From Micavibrio_A sp964423095 (GTDB lineage: Bacteria > Pseudomonadota > Alphaproteobacteria > Micavibrionales > Micavibrionaceae), in assembly GCA_964423095.1 (NCBI GenBank), contig CAYRDI010000020.1, positions 1-33,326 of the forward strand: DNA of 33,326 nt. The letters run 5' to 3'. The position numbers and the translations under genes are program-made. The notes under the pieces were generated by a model. That model was given only the letters and a program-made list of their open reading frames with translations, had not been told where the DNA came from and did no database searches. This document shows, one piece after another, positions 24,256 to 31,536 of this stretch (the stretch's first letter is position 1; each line of letters begins with the position of its first letter).

Positions 24256-25328
24256 GCTTTGATGTCCTGACAACCGATAATCCACGCTGGGGACTTTTGA
24301 TCGAACGGTTGCCGCAACGTCTTCGCGATCTTCATTTTACACAGGGATATGGCCGCATCTATGAAGATGTATATGGGTTTAAGGCCCGCCTTGCCGTGCT
24401 GGAAAACGAAAATGGATTCATCATTCAACCATTCGTCGAAAAGCCCCTCCGCGATTTGACTTTTATGAAAGGAAAAGACGAAGCATACTGCGATATATCG
24501 AATCCCTACGGCTATGGCGGCCCCCTAGCAAACTGCGAATCTATAAAATCGGACTTTGCCGTCTTCTATAATGCTTTCCATGATTGGTGCGTGGAAAATG
24601 ATATACCGGCCGAATTTTGCAGTCTTCATCCGCTCATTTCAGATTGGCAAAGACCGATGGTTGAACCCGTTCAGCCTGTTACGTTTCAAAAAAATATCTA
24701 CAGTCTGCCCTTAACACCGGACTTTTTGACCGGATTTTCACAAGGGCATCGCCGCAATTATAAAATTGCCATCAAAAACAACGTCCGCGTTGAAAAAATG
24801 CCGATGACGCAGGACGTCCTCTCACGGTTTCAAGAACTTTATCTTCATACGATGCAACGGCAGGGGGCGACGGAACGCTGGATGTTTCCGGATACGTATT
24901 TTCCTGCGTGCCATAAATATCTGGGAGACGGTGGAAGCACTCTATTCTTTGGATGGGTGGGGGATGAACTCGCCTCCGCATGCTTTCTTATTCACGGGTT
25001 CGATACAGCCTATTACCATTTCGGCGGCAGCGACGAGCGATTTCACCAAATGCGGGCCAGCAACCTCGTGATGACCGAAGCGATACGCTGGGCTCAGGAA
25101 AACGGTTACAAATCTTTTCATTTTGGGGGCGGGGTCAGCAGCGACGATGACGACCCTCTGGCACAGTTTAAAAGAGGGTTCGGAGCACAAAAATACCCGC
25201 TTCATACCTATGGCCGCATCCATTCAGACATAGCCTATAACCTTTTAAGGGAATACAAACTTTCCTACGAAGAAAAAATCCAACAAAATATTGGAAATCC
25301 TGACTATTTCCCTATATACAGAAGGTAG
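24252..25328 (+). CDS. FemAB-like GNAT-fold transferase between legG and legI (candidate N-acyl or aminoacyl transferase)
   Basis: A 358-residue protein. The C-terminal half has the GNAT (Acetyltransf_6/FemAB) pattern: QGHRRNYKIAIKNN, FQELYLHTMQRQGATERW, LFFGWVGDELASACFLIHG, YYHFGGSDERFHQMRASNLV and SFHFGGGVSSDDDDPL followed by FKRGFG. The N-terminal half (about 1-150) resembles the duplicated GNAT lobe of such proteins. FemAB enzymes pass amino acids from aminoacyl-tRNA to lipid II; relatives in exopolysaccharide clusters are thought to acylate amino sugars. Here it occupies the slot of LegH, the sugar N-acetyltransferase, which is otherwise missing. The start at 24252 overlaps the legG stop (ATGA); an upstream ATG at 24228 is less likely. 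Substrate is inferred from position only. Confidence 0.7.
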   Translation: MSFDVLTTDNPRWGLLIERLPQRLRDLHFTQGYGRIYEDVYGFKARLAVLENENGFIIQPFVEKPLRDLTFMKGKDEAYCDISNPYGYGGPLANCESIKSDFAVFYNAFHDWCVENDIPAEFCSLHPLISDWQRPMVEPVQPVTFQKNIYSLPLTPDFLTGFSQGHRRNYKIAIKNNVRVEKMPMTQDVLSRFQELYLHTMQRQGATERWMFPDTYFPACHKYLGDGGSTLFFGWVGDELASACFLIHGFDTAYYHFGGSDERFHQMRASNLVMTEAIRWAQENGYKSFHFGGGVSSDDDDPLAQFKRGFGAQKYPLHTYGRIHSDIAYNLLREYKLSYEEKIQQNIGNPDYFPIYRR

Positions 25329-25333
25329 TTTTT

Positions 25334-25339
25334 AAGGAG
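25334..25339 (+). promoter_or_regulatory. Shine-Dalgarno of the legI gene
   Basis: AAGGAG, 10 nt before the ATG at 25350. It is one of few strong ribosome-binding sites in an operon that otherwise relies on overlapping stops and starts, so legI can be translated independently. Confidence 0.5.
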
Positions 25340-25349
25340 CTTTGCAAGT

Positions 25350-26432
25350 ATGAATTTTGGCTGTCTGGATTTTGATATCGAAAATTTTCACCGCGCACCG
25401 ATTATCCTGGCCGAAGTTGGGGTTAATCATAACTGCTCGCTGGACATTGCGAAAAAACTTGTCGATGTCGCGATAGAGGCGGGTGCCGATGCCGTAAAGT
25501 TCCAGCGTTTCATTTCCGAAGAAGAAATTTCCGTTTTCGCCGACAAAGCCGACTATCAAAAAGAAACAACGGGCAGTGGTGGCGGACAACTGGAAATGTG
25601 CAAGGCCCTTGAATTCAAGGACGAATACCTGATCGAAATGAGAGCCTACTGCGAGGCAAGAAAGATCGGCTACCTTGTGACGGCCTTTGAACCCAACAGC
25701 GTGGATTGGTTGATTAATACGCTTGGCATGAAGACCCTAAAAATCCCGTCCAGCGAAACCACAAACATTCCCATGCTGGAACAGATTGGGCGCAAAGGCG
25801 TGGCCAGCATCCTGTCCACTGGAGCCAGTTACCTGGAAGAGGCGGTTGAGGCTGTCGCCGCTCTGAAACGCGGATATAAAGAAGCGGGCGTAAAGCCGGA
25901 AATTCTGGTTCTGCACTGCGTATCGCAATACCCCGCACCGGATGCAGACCTGAATTTAAATGCTTTAAAAACATTGAAAGAAGCCACCGGATGCCCTGTC
26001 GGATGGTCCGATCACAGCCTTGGCCCCATTTCCGGCGTTGTCGCCACAGGTATGGGGGTCGTGCTGATTGAAAAGCATTTCACGCTGGACAAAAATATGC
26101 CTGGCCCGGATCACCGTGCCTCGGCTGAACCAGCCGAACTAAAAGCTCTTGTTGACCTGACACGCCAAGCGTACACAATGTTGGGCGATGGTATCAAACA
26201 ACCGGTTTCCAGCGAAAGTGGCACACGCCCCTTGATCAAAAAAAGCGCTGTTGCCGTTGGTAATCTTCGGGCAGGCACCGTTATTTCCATGGACAACGTA
26301 AAATTCAAACGTCCATGTCCCGACAATGCGGTTCTGCCGTCGCAAATTCAAAATGCCGTCGGCAAAAAATTAAAACGGGACATCAAGGACGACGAACCCA
26401 TCACATGGGATGATGTGCAAGTCAGTGGCTGA
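25350..26432 (+). CDS. legI: LegI/NeuB-type nonulosonate synthase with SAF domain
   Basis: A 360-residue synthase that would condense the LegG product with phosphoenolpyruvate. The TIM-barrel NeuB domain (1-285) has AEVGVNHNCS (21-30), VKFQRF (49-54), IPSSETTNIPML (132-143), HCVSQYP (189-195), WSDHSLGP (219-226), EKHFTLD (241-247) and the metal-binding PDHRAS (253-258). A C-terminal antifreeze-like SAF domain follows (about 298-360: SAVAVGNLRAGTVI and PITWDDV). Members use Mn2+. Sequence alone does not fully separate LegI from NeuB; the presence of legB and legC decides for a legionaminic-type (5,7-diamino) sugar. Confidence 0.88.
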   Translation: MNFGCLDFDIENFHRAPIILAEVGVNHNCSLDIAKKLVDVAIEAGADAVKFQRFISEEEISVFADKADYQKETTGSGGGQLEMCKALEFKDEYLIEMRAYCEARKIGYLVTAFEPNSVDWLINTLGMKTLKIPSSETTNIPMLEQIGRKGVASILSTGASYLEEAVEAVAALKRGYKEAGVKPEILVLHCVSQYPAPDADLNLNALKTLKEATGCPVGWSDHSLGPISGVVATGMGVVLIEKHFTLDKNMPGPDHRASAEPAELKALVDLTRQAYTMLGDGIKQPVSSESGTRPLIKKSAVAVGNLRAGTVISMDNVKFKRPCPDNAVLPSQIQNAVGKKLKRDIKDDEPITWDDVQVSG

Positions 26433-27174
26433 AAAACAACACATTCATACCGGTGGCATCTATGACCGCATGGCCCCGCATTACCGCGCCTACGCGGAAC
26501 AAAAATCCACGTATATAGAGGCCGTTGACCATCGCATTCTTAACAATTTGCCCCTCGGAGCACAGACGATGCTCGACGTGGGTGCCGGAGACGGGGTGCG
26601 TGGACTGGCACTGGCTAAAGCTGCGGGAATAACACGCCTCGTCCTTGCGGAACCCAGTGCGGAAATGGTGCGCCTTTGCCATCGGAACGGCGCAACCGAA
26701 GTATGGGAAGGAACGGCGGACGATCTGCCGGAAACGCATCAACCGCCATTTGATGTTATTACATGTCTCTGGAATGTGATGGGGCATATCCCCAATGGGC
26801 CCGCCCGTGTACGCGCACTCAAAAAAATGAAATCACTGTTGGCACCATCCGGAAAAATCTTCATGGATGTAAACAACCGCCACAACGCCCATGCCTATGG
26901 CACTTTGACTGTATTGGGCCGACGGGTGATGGACCGCATGGCCCCGGATGAGAAAAAAGGCGATGTTTCATTTCTATGGAAAATAAACGGAGAGGAAATT
27001 CCTGCCAACGGCCACTTGTTTACCCCCGCGGAGGTTCGGGAACTGGTGAAACAGGCGGGTTTGGAATTGACCCAATCCTTGGCAATCGACTACAAAAGCG
27101 GGGCAAGCTCTACGGATCTGACCAAGGGGCAAATGTTCTTTATTATTGAAAAAAACGATGGCAAAACCCGCTGA
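26410..27174 (+). CDS. Class I SAM-dependent methyltransferase
   Basis: 254 residues. IYDRMAPHYRAYAE (17-30) precedes motif I LDVGAGDGVRG (55-65), then LVLAEPSAEM as motif II, DVITCLWNVMGHI as motif IV and LLAPSGKIFMDVNNRHN. The type is a small-molecule methyltransferase resembling UbiE/COQ5-like and sugar methyltransferases. The long frame overlaps legI by 23 nt; starts at 26410, 26413 or a GTG at 26425 (8-nt overlap) are all possible. Its place among sugar genes suggests O- or N-methylation of the nonulosonate or of a nearby residue. The substrate is unknown. Confidence 0.8.
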   Translation: MMCKSVAEKQHIHTGGIYDRMAPHYRAYAEQKSTYIEAVDHRILNNLPLGAQTMLDVGAGDGVRGLALAKAAGITRLVLAEPSAEMVRLCHRNGATEVWEGTADDLPETHQPPFDVITCLWNVMGHIPNGPARVRALKKMKSLLAPSGKIFMDVNNRHNAHAYGTLTVLGRRVMDRMAPDEKKGDVSFLWKINGEEIPANGHLFTPAEVRELVKQAGLELTQSLAIDYKSGASSTDLTKGQMFFIIEKNDGKTR

Positions 27175-27838
27175 AAAAACATGGCAACCGCTCTGGGATG
27201 ATGTCTTCTCCTCGCGCAGCTGGGGGGCCTATCCTTCCGAAGATTTAATCCGCTTCATTGCAAGAAATTACTACAATGTGCCGGATCGTAAAAAAATAAA
27301 AATTCTCGATATGGGCGCGGGGACAGGGGCCAATACCCTGTATCTGGCAAGAGAAGGATTCGATACCTACGCGCTTGATGGGTCTTCTGTTGCCATCGAT
27401 ATTATCGCGCAAAAAATGGAACGGGAACGTCTGGCCACGAGCCTGCAAGTCGGCGATATCGCAAACCTGCCGTATGAAGATTCCTTTTTTGATTGCATCG
27501 TCGAACTGAATTGTTTGATGTGCAATGATGATGCAACAACGGCTATGATCATAAAAAATGCCGCAGATAAACTAAAACCCGGCGGACGTTTCTTTTCAAT
27601 GAGCCCTAAAACGGGGTCATGGGGATACGGGCAGGGAAAAAAGATCGGCGAACATACATACACAGATGCAAAAGACGGCCCTTATACAAACCTTGGCTTG
27701 GCGCGCTTTATGGACAAAGATCAAATTCCAGGGCTTTATGCACCGTTTCACGACCTTCAAATCAACCTGTCCACGCACACGCGTAACAACGGCGAAAACG
27801 AGCTGTCATTCTGGGTCATCGATGGAATGAAATCATGA
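27158..27838 (+). CDS. Class I SAM-dependent methyltransferase
   Basis: 226 residues. WQPLWDDVFSSRSWGAYPSE is followed by motif I ILDMGAGTGANT (49-60), YALDGSSVAIDI, ANLPYEDSFFDCIVE (motif IV region) and LKPGGRFFSMSPKTGSWG. An N-terminal WGxYPSE run is common in methyltransferases from nonulosonic acid and O-antigen clusters. I used the ATG at 27158 rather than a TTG four codons upstream; it overlaps the preceding methyltransferase by 17 nt. The two tandem enzymes are dissimilar outside the SAM-binding motifs, so they probably methylate different positions. Confidence 0.8.
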   Translation: MAKPAEKTWQPLWDDVFSSRSWGAYPSEDLIRFIARNYYNVPDRKKIKILDMGAGTGANTLYLAREGFDTYALDGSSVAIDIIAQKMERERLATSLQVGDIANLPYEDSFFDCIVELNCLMCNDDATTAMIIKNAADKLKPGGRFFSMSPKTGSWGYGQGKKIGEHTYTDAKDGPYTNLGLARFMDKDQIPGLYAPFHDLQINLSTHTRNNGENELSFWVIDGMKS

Positions 27839-28921
27839 ACATTGAACAATATCAAATACCGTCAGGTGCCTCCATTCTGGATGCGATGATAAAACTGACC
27901 GCCGATGGGATTGATATTCTCCTTGTCGTAGACGGTGCGCATCGTGTTCTGGGTCTTATTACAGACGGTGACCTTCGTCGCGGTATTGTCGGTGGAGAGG
28001 GGTTGGAAAGCCCGGTGACGAATGTCATGAGCCGTAAGTTCCTGGCAGCAAAAGATGATGACAATCGCGCCTATGCGCTGGATATGATGATCGCCCAGAA
28101 AATCAGGCATTTGCCTATTATCGGCGATGATGGAAAACTCAAAGGTATTCACTTTCTCTCGCATCTGGTCGGCCATAAAAACCGCCCCAACACTGCCGTC
28201 ATCATGGCTGGCGGCCGCGGTGTGCGGTTACGCCCCATCACGGAGAACTGCCCAAAACCCATGATCCGTGTGGCAGGACGCCCGATTCTGGAACGTCTTG
28301 TCCTGCACTTGGTCAGTCACGGGATCACACACATCTATCTTGCCATCAACTATATGGGTGAAATGATCGAAGATTATTTTGGCGATGGTGGAAAGCACGG
28401 CTGTAAAATATCCTATCTCCGTGAACAGGAAATGCTCGGAAGCGGCGGGGCCTTGAGCCTTATACCGGAAAAACCGGAAGTTCCGTTTTTTGTGATCAAT
28501 GGCGACCTCGTCACAGACCTTGATGTCGGCGCCATGCTTGACCTTCATGATCGAAAACAAGCCATGGCAACGATTGCAAGCAAGCAGGTTTTTTCAAAAA
28601 TCAGCTACGGCGNNNNNNNNNNAACCCGAAAAACTAAAAGAAGCACTTGAAGCAAGCTACGGCGTGATTGAAAAACAAAACGACATCCTCACAGAAATTA
28701 TTGAAAAACCTACATTGCAACACGAAATCAATATTGGATGCTACGTTCTTTCTCCAGAGTGCCTTGATTACATACCTTCGAACGCCCAGTTCCCCATCAC
28801 AGATCTCTTCACCCATCTGCAAAAAGAGAAAAAAATCGTCTGCGTATATGAAACCCAGGAAGACTGGATTGATGTCGGTCAGCCCGAAGACCTTAAAAAG
28901 GCCATGGGAAGAAATGGGTAA
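27835..28921 (+). CDS. ptmE: PtmE-type nucleotidyltransferase with CBS pair (GlcNAc-1-P guanylyltransferase), split by an assembly gap
   Basis: Two CBS motifs (residues 1-115: VVDGAHRVLGLITDGDLRRG and KIRHLPIIGDDGKLKG) precede a sugar-nucleotidyltransferase domain with AVIMAGGRGVRLRPITENCP (121-140), KPMIRVAGRPILERL, AINYMGEMIEDYFGDG and NGDLVTDLDVG. After the gap come IIEKPTLQHEINIGCYVL and EDWIDVGQPEDLKKA. The CBS-NTP_transferase architecture is that of Campylobacter PtmE, which makes GDP-GlcNAc for the legionaminic acid pathway. Joining the two copies of AGCTACGGCG on either side of the gap would give 344 residues, the usual family length. The frames differ by one across the 10 N placeholder. 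It overlaps its neighbour by 4 nt (ATGA). Confidence 0.8.
28613..28622. other. Assembly gap (10 N) inside the ptmE-like gene
   Basis: Placeholder of 10 undetermined bases. The 10-mer AGCTACGGCG ends the left side (28603-28612) and recurs 42 nt into the right side (28655-28664), which suggests overlapping or variant contig ends. Confidence 0.95.
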
Positions 28922-29639
28922 TAAGGAAAAAAGAATAACTCTCTTTGCAGATTCTCTTGCGTTACCGCGGGGTAAAGACTGGGGAAACATCCCTTTTGAA
29001 AGGACATATCCATACCTATTAGAAAAAAAACTGCGTGAAAAAGCAGTGTTTCAAGATTTTATATTTACAAATCGGGCACAGCGCTTTCGCACCATCGTGC
29101 AGACAGAAAGCGACTTCAGAGACTTTGCCGAACTTAACAATACAGAGATAATCATCCTCCACAGCGGTATTGTCGATTGTGCGCCGCGCGTGTTCACACA
29201 AACTCAGAGAAAATGGATAGAAAACCTCCCATCGCCGGCAAGAAGAATTATCCTAAAGATAATAAAATTTGCGCGCAAAGCAATCATACTAACGATCTCT
29301 AAAAATAAAACCTATGTATCGCCCGATCATTTTAAAAAATCTTTGGAGTCCATCTTGGGCGCAGCAAAAGAAACAAACGCGAAAGTTATTCTCCTAAACA
29401 TCATCTCACCGCCGGACGATCTGGAGCAACGATCTCCGGGATTTCAAACGAATGTAAAGATATACAATAAAATCATAGATGATACAGCCCTGCACTACAA
29501 AGCAACCGTGATTGATCTGGATACGTGGATCCATAAAAACGGCGGTCACGACGAACTCACCTGCGATGGCATGCATATCAATGAAAGGGGACACGCCTTT
29601 GTCAGTGAAAGCCTTTTAAAACTGGTCGAAACAACATGA
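28914..29639 (+). CDS. SGNH/GDSL-family hydrolase or acyl-esterase
   Basis: A 241-residue protein of the SGNH hydrolase fold. Block I is FADSLALPRG with Ser14; the block III equivalent is LHSGIVDCAPR (82-92), where Asp replaces the usual Asn; block V is CDGMHINERGH (217-227) with Asp218 and His221, matching DGxHxNxxGH. No signal peptide is visible, so it acts in the cytoplasm, probably removing or transferring an O-acyl group on a sugar. The frame is open much further upstream (to 28668) inside the ptmE gene; I chose the ATG at 28914, with GGAAG just before it and an 8-nt overlap with ptmE. Sequence is noticeably AT-richer than genes before it. Confidence 0.72.
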   Translation: MGNKEKRITLFADSLALPRGKDWGNIPFERTYPYLLEKKLREKAVFQDFIFTNRAQRFRTIVQTESDFRDFAELNNTEIIILHSGIVDCAPRVFTQTQRKWIENLPSPARRIILKIIKFARKAIILTISKNKTYVSPDHFKKSLESILGAAKETNAKVILLNIISPPDDLEQRSPGFQTNVKIYNKIIDDTALHYKATVIDLDTWIHKNGGHDELTCDGMHINERGHAFVSESLLKLVETT

Positions 29640-30598
29640 CAGACACAATCGCCATCATCGGAGCTGGAAATTTGGGTAGCAGGCACCTGCAAGGGTTAAA
29701 AGACCTTGCCACACCCGCGCGTATTTACGTCATCGATCCTTACGAAGCGAGCCTGGAAACATGCAGGAAACGCTGGGCCGAAACCGGCGCTGCACAACAT
29801 CATGTTTCATATACCACATCAATGCCCGCGGACCTTGATATAACCTGCGCCATTCTTTCGGCCACGGCAGATGTCCGGGCAAAAAACACGATGGAGATGC
29901 TTGAAAAGAACGTGGTCAAAAACATTCTTTTTGAAAAGGTTCTCTTTCAAAAAGAAACTGATTACACAAAAATCGGCGAATTACTAAAAGAAAAAAATAT
30001 TTCCGCCTGGGTGAATTGCCCGCGCCGCATTTGGCCCGCCTATCAGCGCCTTAAAACCATATTGGGAATGAATCAAGTCATTCATCTTCATGTTTCCGGT
30101 TATCCTTGGGGAATGGGATGCAATTCCGTTCATATGCTGGATCTGGCCGCATACTTATCGGACGAAACAGATTGCAAAATTGAATGTGTAAATCTTGACA
30201 AAGAAACCATCCCATCAAAACGCCATGGATTTTTGGAATTCACAGGCCGTTTTTCCGGATCGTTTTCAAATGGATCGACCTTTTCAATCGAGGCTTTTCC
30301 GCAGACGGATATACCATACACGCTTACAATAAAATCATCGAAAGCATCGATGATCTATCATGAAGATTCTAGCTATTATGAATTGTATGAAGATGGCTCA
30401 TGGAACAGATATGAAGCGCCTCTGCCATATCAAAGCCAGATGACAGGAAAAATCATGGATCAAATCCTGAAAACCGGAACATGCGGCCTGACAAGTTTTG
30501 AAGACAGCGTAAACCTGCATTTACCTCTGCTTTCGATGTTTAACAATCACCTCTCGTCTATACGCGGGGAAAGGATTGACGAATGTCCGATCACATAA
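29636..30598 (+). CDS. Gfo/Idh/MocA-type oxidoreductase
   Basis: 320 residues with an N-terminal Rossmann motif IAIIGAGNLGSRHLQGL (5-21), a following acidic VIDPYE, and the EK pair in LFEKVLFQ, where family members usually read EKP. NCPRRIWPAYQ and HMLDLAAYL supply the likely substrate-binding Arg and His of the C-terminal alpha/beta domain. Such NAD(P)-dependent enzymes oxidise or reduce ring carbons of nucleotide sugars; they are frequent in legionaminic and pseudaminic clusters after PtmE. It starts in an ATGA overlap with the SGNH gene. The reaction here is unknown. Confidence 0.75.
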   Translation: MTDTIAIIGAGNLGSRHLQGLKDLATPARIYVIDPYEASLETCRKRWAETGAAQHHVSYTTSMPADLDITCAILSATADVRAKNTMEMLEKNVVKNILFEKVLFQKETDYTKIGELLKEKNISAWVNCPRRIWPAYQRLKTILGMNQVIHLHVSGYPWGMGCNSVHMLDLAAYLSDETDCKIECVNLDKETIPSKRHGFLEFTGRFSGSFSNGSTFSIEAFPQTDIPYTLTIKSSKASMIYHEDSSYYELYEDGSWNRYEAPLPYQSQMTGKIMDQILKTGTCGLTSFEDSVNLHLPLLSMFNNHLSSIRGERIDECPIT

Positions 30599-31536
30599 AT
30601 CAACAGGGATGGATCATCGGTGCGGGCCACATCGCACAGGAATACGCAAAAATCCTGACCAATCTGGGTGTAAAATTCATCACAATAGGAAGATCCGAAG
30701 ACGGTGTTCATTCTTTTAAACAGGCAACGGGACTTCATGCCGAACATGGTGGCTTAAAGAAGTTTTTGGCAACAAAGCCTGCAACACCGGATTTTGCCAT
30801 CGTTGCCGTCAGCGTAGATCAACTCTCCGCCACCGCATTAGACCTTATGGACTTTGGCGTCGATAAAATACTGCTGGAAAAACCGGGTTTTCTGAACCCG
30901 GATGAAATGCCGGAGATTCTTAAGAAGGCAAGAGGGAGAGACGTCAGAATTGCTTATAACAGACGGTTTCTATCGTCCGTTATCACCGCCCAAAAGATCG
31001 TGAAAGAAGATGGCGGCATAACCTCCTTTCGTTTTGATTTCACCGAATGGCCATCAAGAATACTTTCTTTTACGCAACCAGAAGGTGTTTTGGAAAACTG
31101 GTTTTTTCTTAACTCGACCCATGTTGTCGATATGGCATTTTATCTCGGCGGATGGCCAAAGGAATTGTCATGCTTCTGCGAAGGCGAACTTCCCTGGCAT
31201 AAACCTGCTATCTTTTCCGGAGCGGGAAGGACAGAAAAAAATATTCCCTTTTCGTACATCGCGAACTGGACCTCAGCCGGCCGCTGGTACGTGGAAATTT
31301 CAACATCAAAAAGAAAATTGATTTTTTGCCCACTGGAAGAATTAAAGCAACAGCCGCTAAACGATGTAAACATATACGATGTGGAGATCGACAATTCCCA
31401 CGACAAGGCCTACAAGCCAGGTTTTTATGCCCAAACTATAGATTTCCTGAACGAAAGACCATCTCTCCCGAGACTGGAAGAACAGGCCGCACACCTCGAA
31501 GTTTTTAAAAAAATGGCGGGCAGGGCGACCAAATGA
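30583..31536 (+). CDS. Gfo/Idh/MocA-like oxidoreductase, second copy type
   Basis: 317 residues. The Rossmann start is WIIGAGHIAQEYAKIL (10-25), then TIGRSEDG, FAIVAVSVDQLS, the conserved LLEKPGF (96-102), AYNRRF (123-128) and STHVVDMAFYLGG with a likely catalytic His. It shares the fold and order of motifs with the preceding gene but little sequence, so it is an older paralogue or an independently recruited enzyme. It overlaps the preceding gene by 16 nt and the next by 4 nt. The pair could act on successive steps, for example oxidation and reduction at one carbon (inversion) of the sugar. Confidence 0.72.
   Translation: MSDHINQQGWIIGAGHIAQEYAKILTNLGVKFITIGRSEDGVHSFKQATGLHAEHGGLKKFLATKPATPDFAIVAVSVDQLSATALDLMDFGVDKILLEKPGFLNPDEMPEILKKARGRDVRIAYNRRFLSSVITAQKIVKEDGGITSFRFDFTEWPSRILSFTQPEGVLENWFFLNSTHVVDMAFYLGGWPKELSCFCEGELPWHKPAIFSGAGRTEKNIPFSYIANWTSAGRWYVEISTSKRKLIFCPLEELKQQPLNDVNIYDVEIDNSHDKAYKPGFYAQTIDFLNERPSLPRLEEQAAHLEVFKKMAGRATK

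Noticed and set aside
25350..26432. Sialic acid synthase NeuB and a plain Neu5Ac pathway
   Set aside because: A Neu5Ac pathway needs no 4,6-dehydratase, 4-aminotransferase or guanylyltransferase; legB, legC and ptmE point to a legionaminic-type sugar.
28668..28913. Upstream extension of the SGNH gene
   Set aside because: The frame is open but lies wholly inside the ptmE-like gene, and the peptide is unlike any SGNH N-terminus.
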